A stretch of DNA of 64,000 nucleotides from Madurella fahalii (Eukaryota; Ascomycota; Sordariomycetes; Sordariales): NCBI GenBank assembly GCA_029876055.1, contig CM056875.1:4861001-4925000 (forward strand). Reading direction: 5' to 3'. Below are positions 11,614 to 21,357 of the stretch, piece by piece. Position numbers and translations under genes: made by a program. Below the pieces are notes generated by a model. It searched no databases. It was not told the DNA's origin and was given only the letters and a program-made list of their open reading frames with translations. Numbering within the stretch: position 1 is the stretch's first letter; each line of letters opens with the position of its first letter.

Positions 11614-13359
11614 TCAGGAAAGTTTGGATCCCCTAGGCGCACTGTCACCCACCTCCTTCCGGGCCCGCTCCCGAAGCTGCTTGCGAAGAATCTTGCCCGA
11701 CGGGTTCTTCGGAATAGCGTCAGTAAATACGACGCCTCCTTTCAATTGCTTATACCTGGTCACCTTGCCTTCCATCCACCGCGCCACGTCTTGCTCAGAG
11801 GCCTTGGAGCTGGGATTCCGCACCACGTACGCCCTGGGCAGCTCCTCGCCGTTGACGGTCACGCCGACGACAGCAGCGTCCATCACGTCGGCGTTCTCGA
11901 GCAAGACACCCTCAAGCTCGGCAGGGGCCACCTGGTTCCCCTTGACCTTGATCAGCTCCTTGACGCGGTCGACCACGTGGAAGATGCCGCCTGGCTTGTA
12001 CTCCTCGACAAACGCAATGTCGCCCGTCTTCAACCAGCGAGTCCCGTCGCCGTCGACTACGATGGTATCGTTGGTTGCCTCTGGCTTGCGCCAGTAGCGG
12101 CGCATTAGCGTGGGGCCCGTCACCCACAGTTCGCCGGGCTCGCCCGCCTTTTCGATGGGCGTCTTGCCGTCTAGCGACATCAGCTTCGCCTTGCAATTAG
12201 GATTCATCTCGCCCACGCCGGCCGAGCTGCCGATCTTGGCTGTAGGATCCCACGACAAGCAGGTGCAGGTGACTTCCGTCATGCCCCAGCCTTGACGGAC
12301 TTGTATCTCGCGGCCGGTAAAGAGCTTCCCAACCTCTTCGGACACCTCGCGGGCCAGCGGCGCTGCTCCCGAGCCGATACTCTCGATGCTGGAGAGGTCA
12401 AACTTCTTGGTCAGGGGGTGCTTGGCGAGCGCGATGACGATGGGAGGCACGCATGCTAGGGTGGTGATGCGGAAACGCTGGACGTACTCCAGCATCTTGA
12501 CGAAATCGAAGCTGGGCATGACATACACCGGCACACGGAGGTACGGAAGGTTGGCGACGAAATAGGTCTGGCCGTATGCGTGGTAGAGCGGAAGGAAACA
12601 GAGCCCGCGATCGCGCTTCTGCTTCTCAGCCCAGTCAGGGTGCAACCTGTTAACGTGCACGACGCCTACGCCGTTGGCGACGTATGAGTAGTGGCTAATT
12701 TCGACGCCTTTAGGGACTCCAGTGGTCCCGCTGCTGTAGTTGAGGCAGCACGTTGTCTCCTCGGGATTCGAAGGTTCGGTCCAGCTCCAGCCCTCAGCCT
12801 GCGAGGCGTTTCCCGCCAGAAGCTCTGTCCAGTGTCGTGCGCCGTCCACCCATCCTTTGACTCCCGGCCTGGGGTGCGAAGAGCTTGCTATCTCCTCAGC
12901 CAGCAGGCCGTTACTACTAAAGACGAAGATATGGTCTTTTGGCAAGCCGACCTCTGCTGCCGCCTCGAAAGCCGTCTTCAAGGACTGCTCCGCAGCGAAC
13001 AAGAAGCTCGCCCCACTATCCTTGAGCTGGTATGCCAGCTCCCTCGGCACGAACGTTGGGTTGGCGCCGCTCACGATGCCTCCGGCCATGAGAACGCCAA
13101 GGAAAACCGATGGGAAGAAGATGTTGTTGCCCGAGAAGATAAGTACCCGGTCCCCGGGCTTGAGACCCGCCTTTTGTAGCCCCAGAGCAATACGCTTCGC
13201 GAGTAGGCGGTAATTGCTCATTGTCACGAAGTTTGTCTCGGGCAGCTCGGGGTCGATGAAGGCGTTGCAGTCTGGGAGCGGGCCGCATGCAGAGCCAAAG
13301 ATCCATTGCTGCAACGAGCAGCGTGGGATAGGTACCGTCCAACGTGATGTGATGGTCAT
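11614..13359 (-). CDS. Acyl/aryl-CoA ligase, 4-coumarate-CoA ligase-like
   Basis: Single-exon gene, 581 aa, typical length for the ANL (AMP-binding) superfamily. These enzymes activate a carboxylic acid with ATP to the adenylate and transfer it to CoA. Visible motifs are the P-loop YSSGTTGVPKG (about 206-216), the GWGMTE motif, LKTGD (ribose-binding Asp), the hinge DRVKELIKVKGNQ (about 463) and the catalytic Lys in NPSGKILRK (about 556). It is closest in layout to fungal 4-coumarate/medium-chain acyl-CoA ligase-like proteins; the substrate cannot be told. The C-terminus is GSKLS, so a peroxisomal SKL signal is present but displaced from the end by one residue. The ATG at 13359 is the first in frame. 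Confidence 0.93.
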   Translation of the reverse strand: MTITSRWTVPIPRCSLQQWIFGSACGPLPDCNAFIDPELPETNFVTMSNYRLLAKRIALGLQKAGLKPGDRVLIFSGNNIFFPSVFLGVLMAGGIVSGANPTFVPRELAYQLKDSGASFLFAAEQSLKTAFEAAAEVGLPKDHIFVFSSNGLLAEEIASSSHPRPGVKGWVDGARHWTELLAGNASQAEGWSWTEPSNPEETTCCLNYSSGTTGVPKGVEISHYSYVANGVGVVHVNRLHPDWAEKQKRDRGLCFLPLYHAYGQTYFVANLPYLRVPVYVMPSFDFVKMLEYVQRFRITTLACVPPIVIALAKHPLTKKFDLSSIESIGSGAAPLAREVSEEVGKLFTGREIQVRQGWGMTEVTCTCLSWDPTAKIGSSAGVGEMNPNCKAKLMSLDGKTPIEKAGEPGELWVTGPTLMRRYWRKPEATNDTIVVDGDGTRWLKTGDIAFVEEYKPGGIFHVVDRVKELIKVKGNQVAPAELEGVLLENADVMDAAVVGVTVNGEELPRAYVVRNPSSKASEQDVARWMEGKVTRYKQLKGGVVFTDAIPKNPSGKILRKQLRERARKEVGDSAPRGSKLS

Positions 13360-14705
13360 CTTCGTGGATATCCGGATATGGGCAGGTGAGTGGCGAAGTG
13401 AACTATGCCTTTTGGTGACATACGGAGACTAGTTGGGGGACGACACGGACACGATACCCTGATATAAATAATAGCTGGGAACGGGTTGCTAAACGACGGG
13501 CCCGGCCCGGCCAGGCCTCCACAAGGGGGATCAAAGGCGGGATGAAGCCGAGGCTCTTTGATAACAGCGGATAGCTGATCGCTCTGCCAGGGAAGCGCCA
13601 TACCGATACGAGGAGGGATGGGCCTGACGGCTGGGAGAAAAGGCACGGCAACAGAACAGGTAGGCTTTCGCCTAGAGCTAGGTGCACGAAGAAGCATCAC
13701 TAGTCCCAAACCGAAGCTCCCGATGACCCCGCAGACAAGTTCGGGAGCTTACTCCACGATCCTCCGGTGGGGTTGGCTTAGAGGCTTGGGGAGGATGCAA
13801 CGTGGTGTTGCCTCGATTACTGGCTCCTCGGCTACAATCCTCCCCTGTCAACTGGGGACGTGAGTCAGGTACCATACTCGCCAGAAACCCCATGCCGAAC
13901 ACGACTGCAGCTGCGCTTCTGCCCTGTCCAGGCTAATTCACTTGATAGCCGCCCCAGCGCCTTAATCTTCTTCCAAGTTCAGAGAACGTCCTCATAGTTG
14001 CCAAGACACCATTTCTTAGCTCTGCTGTTCGGAACTCCGCACACGGGTGCCAAGTCCGGGGTAGAGGCCGTGTGCCGACTGATGGTTTTTTGCAGGCTCC
14101 GGCCTCTCTTCCCCGCATTTACAAGGACCGGGTTCCGTGGACTGGGGTCGGTTTCAGCTTATGCCGAGGCTTGTTGACGGATTTGGACGCGTAAAAAGGG
14201 GGTCTGGAATGTGTGAGTCCAGCTCCAATCTCACGGGAAGGCTCCCGACGAACCTTCCAATGGCTCGCTTCGTGCCGGTTTCTGAGTTGGGACGTGTAGG
14301 TTGGAGTCAGTGCCCTTGGGCTAAAGAGAACCGGCAGGCCGTTACTTGTGCCTGAAGCGAACATAGGTTCAGGGCGACGGCACATGCCATGAGTGCCAAT
14401 TCGAGCGCCGTCAAACTCCCCATTCAGTCCAAAGCCCGTGGCCAAATACAACGGACATTCGAATACGCAGGCACACATCAGAGTCTGAGGGTTACTTATC
14501 CAGGGATCGCGCCGGGAGTCTGGGAGCATTTTCCCGCAGTTAAGCTTATCCCGATGTCGTTCAGCCTCATCTGAAACGAGTGCACTGCCTTGCCAGGCAC
14601 AATACCAGTGGGCCTTGGCTAGAAATTAAACACGATGGACAACGCGACGACAACGAGAATTCCATTCAAAGATCGAGAGATGCTGTCACGTGAGCATCAG
14701 TTAAC
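13360..14705. other. Intergenic upstream of CoA ligase
   Basis: Upstream region of the minus-strand CoA ligase and 5' flank of the tRNA. Only overlapping short frames without recognisable composition were seen. Confidence 0.4.
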
Positions 14706-14787
14706 GGCGTGGTGGCAGAGTGGTCTAATGCGCAAGACTAGAAATCTTGTTCCTTCGGGAGCGTCTGTTCGAATCAGGCCCACGTCG
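14706..14787 (+). tRNA. tRNA-Ser(AGA), copy 1
   Basis: 82-nt type II tRNA. The acceptor stem GGCGTGG pairs with CCACGTC (one G-U) with discriminator G. The A box is TGGCAGAGTGG. The anticodon stem CAAGA/TCTTG encloses loop CTAGAAA, so the anticodon is AGA (reads UCU/UCC). The long variable arm TTCCTTCGGGAG is typical of serine tRNA, and the B box is GTTCGAATC. There is no intron. A TATATTTTT stretch follows and could terminate RNA polymerase III. Confidence 0.96.
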
Positions 14788-15453
14788 GAGTTTATATTTT
14801 TGCTCTGATATGGAGGTGTTTGGGCGTGTGCGATGCTCTGTCAGAGCGGAACCTGGAATGACACGGGCGGCGCTCAATGACTGCCCTTGGGTGCCAAAAA
14901 CCAATGGCCGCGTGACTCTATAGGGGAAGGTCCACTGGATGCGCTGAAACCAGGGGAACCCCCACGCTGTGGCGTGGTTCCGATTCGCCGATGCAAGTGC
15001 TGAGAGTTCGTTCCAGATTGGAAATCCCGATTGCGCTGTGCACGGAAATGGGACTTTGTCAGCTCAGCTTCCACTTTCTACCTCGCAACCCAGCATCTTC
15101 TGCCGACCACCATTCCAACTTGGTCGATGAGTGACAGGCCGAAGGCGGCGACTCTAGTTACAACTCCTATTGAACTTAGAGCCATCGGTTTCTAACCTTT
15201 CAGGTTTACCCTAGCATCGGCTGGTGCATTCCCTCAAAAGAAGTCGTACGCAATCGAGATATAGCAGCAGGCTTGAAAAAATAGATTTGTCTTATTGCCC
15301 TCTTTACCCACTCGGTCATACCCTGTACAATCTACCACTCGGCGGCGTGCCGTCTCTAAAAGAAAATCAAGCCACTCGCACTGGCGCCAAGGTGGCGCGA
15401 ATTGACGGAGCAGGGAAGCGTGCGAGTGGGAATTGGGGAGAGTGAAAAGCAAA
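14788..15453. other. Promoter region of MFS gene
   Basis: Intergenic between the tRNA and the transporter start. No gene was recognised. Confidence 0.4.
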
Positions 15454-17395
15454 ATGATACCAAGGCTTCGGACACGCCGCCGGGCCGATACTGTCGACGA
15501 CTTCCCCGGGGTACTAGTCCCGCTCGACGAAGCCCATCTACACAGCCACTCATACCGGGCGAGAGGATCCAGTTCCGAAAGGCCGCCAGCTGACGATGCG
15601 CTTGACGACGACGACTGCAGGGGCAAGGATGGCGATGGTGAAGACACGGGAATGCTCGAGATGAGCACTATACCAGAGTATAGCATTGAAGGCTTGAGGA
15701 ATGAGGTGCGGAGGGGAGGGAGAGAGAAACAGTGGACGGCGTATGAGTGTAAGCAAAAAGCCCTTTTCTTCGCTCTCGAGCGTGACTGCTAAAATGACGT
15801 GTACTTCAGTAAAATCTAAGCTCATCAACAAGGCGATCCAGGACATTGGGATGGGGAGGTATAACTGGCAGCTGTTTGTCCTTTGTGGATTTGGTTGGTT
15901 TGCCGACAAGTGAGTGCCCCTGACTGGTCGACAGCACGAAACTCGTTAACCCTTGGAGCCGTAGTCTATGGATGCAGGTATGTCGGATACTTCACATCCA
16001 TCCATCACCATCATGAGCTACAATGGACACTAACGCAAAATAAAGGGCATCTCTCTCACCCTCCCGTCCCTCTCAGCCGAGTTCGGCGTCTCGGAGAAGT
16101 CGGTCCGCTACACGACTTCGGCGTTGTTTGTCGGACTGTGTCTGGGGAGCTTCTTCTGGGGCATCGGATCCGACATTCTGGGCCGGCGCATAGCGTTCAA
16201 CACCACGCTACTCCTCACCAGCGTGTTTGGCACAGCCTCTGCGTGGGCGTCGAGCTGGCCCGGTGTATGTCTCATGTACGCGGCATTGGGTTTTGGCGTC
16301 GGCGGCAACTTGCCTGTTGATGGTGCCCTCTTCCTCGAATTCCTTCCAGACGCCTCCAGTTCGCTCCTCACCCTACTCTCCGTCTGGTGGCCAGTGGGAC
16401 AGCTGTGTTCGTCCCTCTTTGCTTGGTACTTCATCGCCAACTGGCCTGCAGACGAAGGGTGGCGGTACTTTGTCATGACCATCGGCATTATCACGTTTGC
16501 CATGTTTATTGTCCGTTTCTTCCTCTTTCACATGTTCGAGTCTCCGAAATACCTACTCTCGAGGGGCCGACAGGCCGAGGCGGTGGCTGTCGTCCACGGA
16601 ATAGCCTTCAGAAACAACACGAAGACATGGCTCACAGAGGAGATCTTGGATGCAATTGTCGACGACCCCGCCCCACGGCACCGGCGGCGTGTGGCAGCGA
16701 CAAACATTATCAAGGAGAGGCTTGCCTCCTTCTCGGCCGAGCGCATCTTGCCCCTCTTCAACAACCGCACGCTTGGTCTGACCACATCTCTCCTCTGGTT
16801 CAGCTGGGCGACGATCGGGATGGGGTATCCCTTATTTAACGCCTTCCTCCCGCAATATCTCTCGCACGGCGGTTCGCACGGCGGCGACGGTAGGCCAGAG
16901 TCCGCCGGCGCTGTCGCATCGGAGATGACGGGCGAGACATACCGCAACTACGCCATCACGAGCGTTGCCGGCGTGCCGGGCAGCCTCCTTGCGGCGTACG
17001 CGGTCGACATGAGGTCCCCGTTACTAGGGAGGCGCGGCACCCTCGCCATATCGACGCTTGTGTCGGCCATCTTCCTGTTCCTGTTTGTCAAGCTGGGCAA
17101 GTCGCCATCGTCGCAGCTAGCCTTCTCCTGCGTCGAGGCCTTCGCGCAGAACATCATGTATGGCGTCCTGTACGCCTTCACTCCCGAGATATTCCCCGCT
17201 CCGGTCCGCGGTGCGGGCACCGGGGTCGCAAGCTTCTTGAATCGGGCAACGGGCCTGTTGGCGCCCATCATTGCTGCTACCGTGCCAGGGGATGGCACGA
17301 CCGCCCCGGTTTACCTGTCGGCGGCGCTTATTCTTGCTGCGTTTGTGGCCATTTGTCTGATTCCGATTGAGACTCGGGGGAGGCAGAGGTTGTAG
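15454..17395 (+). CDS. MFS transporter, SV2/SVOP-like
   Basis: Multi-pass (about 12 segments) major facilitator carrier, 585 aa from the first in-frame ATG at 15454. Exons are 15454-15748, 15810-15909, 15965-15977 and 16046-17395; introns are 61, 55 and 68 nt. The third exon is only 13 nt and splices in phase to give DNLWMQGISL, the expected end of the first membrane segment. The hydrophilic N-terminus (about 100 residues, Asp/Arg-rich) precedes TM1. The signature GSDILGRR after TM2 is the MFS loop 2-3 motif (GxxxDRxGRR-like). A second motif, ETRGRQ, near the C-terminus is typical of sugar-porter-type carriers. The layout resembles fungal SVOP-like transporters of unknown organic substrate. 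It lies convergent to the J-protein gene. Confidence 0.9.
15965..15977 (+). other. 13-nt microexon of MFS gene
   Basis: TCTATGGATGCAG lies between acceptor CCGTAG and donor GTATGT. Including it keeps the phase between exons 2 and 4 and encodes part of the first transmembrane segment. Confidence 0.75.
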
Positions 17396-17595
17396 CTGGA
17401 AAACGTTTTACGAGTCATGGGCCTCATAGAACCATTCGCTTGGCATTTTTGGACACGTCGCCGACACGGATCGGTCGAGGATGCCGGAGGTCCCTGTCCA
17501 ATAGGTATCAAAACCCGGCTAGCAATATGCTATAACGTATCTCTATGCAATAAGTAAACCAATAGCTGTCTAGAAATCCAGAGACGAGTTTCCCG

Positions 17596-18774
17596 CTATC
17601 TATTCCCCTTAGCCCCCGCCGGCGCGTCCATCCTACGCTTCGCGAATGACCGCCCTAACGCATCCCGAACCATGGGGTCCGAGCGAATCGTATTTTGCAC
17701 CAGCCATTCTCTAACCTTGGCCCACATGGACTTTAACGTCTCCTCATCCCCGGCAAACGGGGCCATCTCGGTCTCCAGCAGCCTCATAGTGTCCGCATCC
17801 AGCCGTTTGACGGCTATCTCCAGCCTCTCCAAGCCTTGTCTCAACGCCACCTCATCGTTCGCCCCTTTGCTCCCTTTCACCACCAGCTGGCCCCCGGAGG
17901 TATCAGCCGTCAACAGCGGCCCAATCTGCGAAAACGCAATGTACAGGGTCACGCTCAGCTTCCTCGCCAGCGCGATGGCCTGAAACTGCAGGTATGGCGC
18001 CCTCCCCGCCAGCTTCCCCAGCAGGGGATTCACCATCTTGTCCAGCACGGCCGGCATGCCGGGGCGCGTGACGCAGTGCACCTCGAAGACGAACAAGACG
18101 GCCAGCACCAGCCACCGCTCGTACCGGCCCCAGTCCAGGTACCCCAGCAGACCCAGGCCGTACATGAGCACGGCCGCCGCGCCGTAGTAGGGCACCAGGG
18201 CCTGGGCGCCGCGCACGACGTAGTCGCGGATGGTGACGCAGCGCTGCCACGACACCACGCCCGGGCCGAAGCGCTCGTAGGCGAAGCGCCGCGCCGGGTC
18301 CGTCAGCGTGTCGGCGGCCGTCTTGAGGTGCACGAAGTAGGCGTTGACGTCGGCCGGGTCCTTGCCCGCCTCGGCCGCCGACACCTTGTCCGGGTGGAAG
18401 AGGGCGGCGAGGCGGCGGAAGCGCGACTTGACCTCGCGGTCCGTCGCCGAGAGCGGCACCCCCAGGTCCGTGTAGAAGGTGCCCGCGCGCTGCAGCTCGT
18501 AGTCGGCCTCGTAGATGGTGTAGAGGAGGTAGAGGGTCACGACGATGATGTGGATGCGCCGGCGGTGCTCGGCCCAGCGCGGCGTGCCCGGCTGCGGCTT
18601 GGGTTCGCCCGCGCGGACGGTGATGCCGTAGTAGATGGTTTGCGCCCAGCCTGTGACGAGCTAATCCAAGGGACGGATCGAATCAATGGGTGTGTTAGGA
18701 CGCGACAGGGGAAGGGGGATGCGACTCACGTTGGGGAGGAAGCTCCAACCAAGGAGCGAGAGGAGGGCAGACAT
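17596..18774 (-). CDS. Membrane-anchored J-domain co-chaperone, ER type
   Basis: Two exons, 18774-18730 (15 codons) and 18660-17596, with a 69-nt intron (GTGAGT..TTAG); 369 aa. The N-terminus has a hydrophobic stretch (SALLSLLGWSFLPN…), then a second hydrophobic segment IHIIVVTLYLLYTIY at about residues 54-68. A DnaJ domain follows (about 77-145) with the HPD tripeptide at about 104-106 (LFHPDKV). Further membrane segments lie around residues 160-205. The J domain stimulates Hsp70 ATPase; in this layout the partner is presumably an ER-lumenal or cytosol-facing Hsp70. It resembles fungal membrane-associated DnaJ proteins, not Sec63 proper, which is longer and carries a Brl domain. The start exon was chosen because it splices in phase and supplies the only ATG nearby. 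Confidence 0.88.
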
Positions 18775-19038
18775 GGTTGATGGATGATTGGGGTTTAATG
18801 CCAGAACATGGCGGGTTCCTACTAATGCACCGCAATGCAAAACAAAGAAAAGAGAAGGCAGAGCAGTGAACGACCAAAAGTTGGTTGGCTTTGGCAACGG
18901 TAACTTGGTTGCGACTTTGCTGCTTCCGTTTAGGATTCATTCATCTCAAAGGTGTCCGATCCGGGCTCGGAAAAATGTCGGCTCGGCTGTGGGCCAGCGA
19001 TATCAAGCCAATTACCCCTGTCACTAACAAGTGAATAA

Positions 19039-19120
19039 GGCGTGGTGGCAGAGTGGTCTAATGCGCAAGACTAGAAATCTTGTTCCTTCGGGAGCGTCTG
19101 TTCGAATCAGGCCCACGTCG
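19039..19120 (+). tRNA. tRNA-Ser(AGA), copy 2
   Basis: Identical over all 82 nt to the copy at 14706-14787, with the same anticodon AGA, variable arm and internal A and B boxes. Flanks differ. An oligo-T run (ACTTTTTTCG) follows within about 5 nt and suits polymerase III termination. The two copies sit in the same orientation 4.3 kb apart with two protein genes between. Confidence 0.96.
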
Positions 19121-20474
19121 ATCACTTTTTTCGTCTTTTGGCTTCGTAGCTCTGGGACTACTGCAGCTGCCTTGGCTTGGCTCTTTTCTCATGTCCCAAT
19201 ATGCTTGGGAGGAGACTCGATTTAATGTCAAAACAGGATTTCTGGTCTTGGGGGTTGAGGAGCCCTGTATAGAAGAATTTGTCCAGGCTTCGGTACTCTC
19301 GTTTGCCCTGAGATTGATAACCCCTTTATGTTTCCCCGGTCCCTTTTAAGAGTGACGTCCTTTTGGAACGGCTTGAGACGGGTCGGCGGCGGCGGAGGAA
19401 TGTCTTCCCACACGCAAAGTGATCTCGGGCAACTTGCGGTACTTATGCTCTGACTTGGTGTTAGCGTTCATATCTCCCCCAGCGAGGCCGCAGATAAGTC
19501 GTCGCTCAGTCGTCGCTCTTCGGGAATCCCCGGTCTCCACCCTAGTATCTCCGCAACCCTTGCCAGCTGGCTTGGACGATAGCGCATTGGTTCCCACATT
19601 GGCTCTAGATGTGTTGTGCGAAGTCGGATGAGGTCACACTGCTCCCCCAACTTCGCAGACGCCGACAAAATGTCGACCATGAGCACGTCTCGCCCCATTG
19701 CGGTCGTGAGAGAAACTCGAAAGCAAGCTTTACACGGACAGCGAACTTCAATGCCAACACGGGTGTGAAGTATCTGCATGCTTCCCATGTCATCTTTCTG
19801 CGGACAAACGATTCGGCAGGTATATCCTCATACTGCGAATCGGGTCTCGGGCCATGCGGATACCGGGACCAGGAAGGCGATGTCCAGAGGCTTCGGGACA
19901 TCGGGACATCGGGATATCGGGACATGGACAGCTCTATGGCACCAAGAGTCTATATAGTTGAGGTGTTTACACCTCGTCCGAGAGAATTGTTTTTGGTTCC
20001 CTACACAAGCGATATTATGTTCATTGTTTACAAGCTTCTGCGAAGCTCTTTGCAGAACAACTTGTAGCAACAGTGACTGGTATTATCTGGCACTTGCGAT
20101 CGACCCTTCTTCTACACTTTCAACACCCCAGGCGTCCTTGCACTCTGACCCTTCTCGGGTGTAGGTTATAACATATGTACATCCTCCTTTTCCAGATTCT
20201 CCTCGTAAACCATCCTCACCTTGCCTAGCATGTGCTGCGCAATCTCGGATCTCCTTTGCAACTACCTATGATCTTTCTCAAAACGTATGGCGCACTAAAA
20301 CTAGGAAAGATAACGACATCCCCCGTCCTGGTCTCACCAGGGGGCCAATCCGTCATATCCCCTTCTGCACGGAACGGCCTCTTCTTCCCCTATCGCACCA
20401 TCGTCTCGGTTGGCAGAGGTGGTGTATTGAAGCCTTGCAAAAGATTACCCTGTACGTTCAATGCTGCGCTACAC
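19121..20474. other. Intergenic at edge of accessory block
   Basis: No gene was recognised. It contains a four-unit 8-bp tandem repeat (19893-19924). The 152-codon plus-strand frame at 19609-20067 has no recognisable features and is not called. Confidence 0.4.
19893..19924 (+). repeat. 8-bp tandem repeat, four units
   Basis: TCGGGACA repeated four times head to tail, with one unit reading TCGGGATA. It is a short low-complexity array in non-coding sequence. Confidence 0.85.
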
Positions 20475-21357
20475 TTATTCCTCTCCAGCTGCAGATGACG
20501 CCCCCGAAGTACTGCTGGTTGCCTCTTCCTTCTGACGTCGAATGGTAGCCCAAGCCTCCCGCATCTTTCCCTTCTCCGCCTCTTTCGTCTTTCTTCCTTC
20601 CCCTATAAAACATGGTTATTAATATCCTCGAGTTCTGTAGCCCACAGATATGCATATTCCATGATTGATACCCGGGAATGGCCAAATACCGGCGGCTGGG
20701 CCCTTCGGTTGCTGACCAAAGCGCACTCCCAATAACGACATCGACATCGTCATTATCCACAACTAAAAACCGAGCCCGACGTTGTTTCGTATCCTTGAGA
20801 CGATGCCAATATAGTGTGACTTTGTGGGTGGGTGTAAGGAGACTCCCAGAAATAGTTAGTAGGGTCCGTTCTATTTGCTCGTCCTCAGAGAGTTGGCGGA
20901 TTTTTGCCGGATCCATCGAGTGGTTAGTCAAAATCTTTCGGTTAATGAAGCTTTCCTTGCTGCCGGAGTCAAGGATGTTCCTCAGCGGAATGTGCTCATA
21001 AATATCTGCTCCATTGATGCCAGCCCTCTCGATCAGGACGATAATGTCACGCGTGAAGTCGAACTTCTGCAGCATGAGGAAGTCAAAGAAAAATTGGTTC
21101 GCATCCCGCCTTCTTCGGGGACGGTGTGGCCTCGCTGTTCTGTCCTGGTGGTGAGACTCTTCGGGTGGATGGTCTTCGCCGTTGTCAATAGAAGCCGTTG
21201 ATACAGCGTCCTCGTCGAAGCCAAGTTGTCTATCTTCATTGAGGAGCAGCGTCATGGCAGAGCTGGGATGAACAGTAATAGTCACCAGGTGAAGCGCAGC
21301 CGACCACTCAGAAAACGGAAGTCTCAACAGCAACACATGGATTACAGGAAAAGTCAT
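20475..21357 (-). pseudogene. Retropepsin-like protein, broken by frameshifts
   Basis: A minus-strand frame opens at ATG 21357 (or 21255) and runs through an acidic region and an aspartyl-protease-like segment (ILDSGSKESFINRKIL, about residue 130, then FLVVDNDDVDVVIGS). This is the usual retropepsin fold signature with D-S-G in place of D-T-G. Family-like sequence then leaves the frame twice. QPPVFGHSRVSIMEYAYLW continues in a second frame after the GGGCCC at about 20697-20702. EGRKTKEAEKGKMREAW…GEE-stop continues in a third after a TTTT at about 20612-20616, ending at TAA 20477-20475. Each switch needs one extra base. Proteins of this kind are multicopy hypothetical proteins in filamentous fungi, probably retroelement-derived. 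Function is unknown. Confidence 0.7.
21250..21345 (-). repeat. Diverged repeat, copy A
   Basis: About 65 bp around 21287-21340 match 26728-26795 at roughly three bases in four, in the same orientation. Both share CAGGTGAA, then CAGAAAA, then CAACACATGGATTACAG. In copy A this is the 5' end of the retropepsin-like frame (VIHVLLLRLPFSEW); copy B encodes VIHVLPSTLPFSDW. Confidence 0.65.

Noticed and set aside
17836..18780. 314-codon plus-strand frame
   Set aside because: It is the antisense shadow of the J-protein gene, rich in His/Arg/Val as expected from GC-rich complement.
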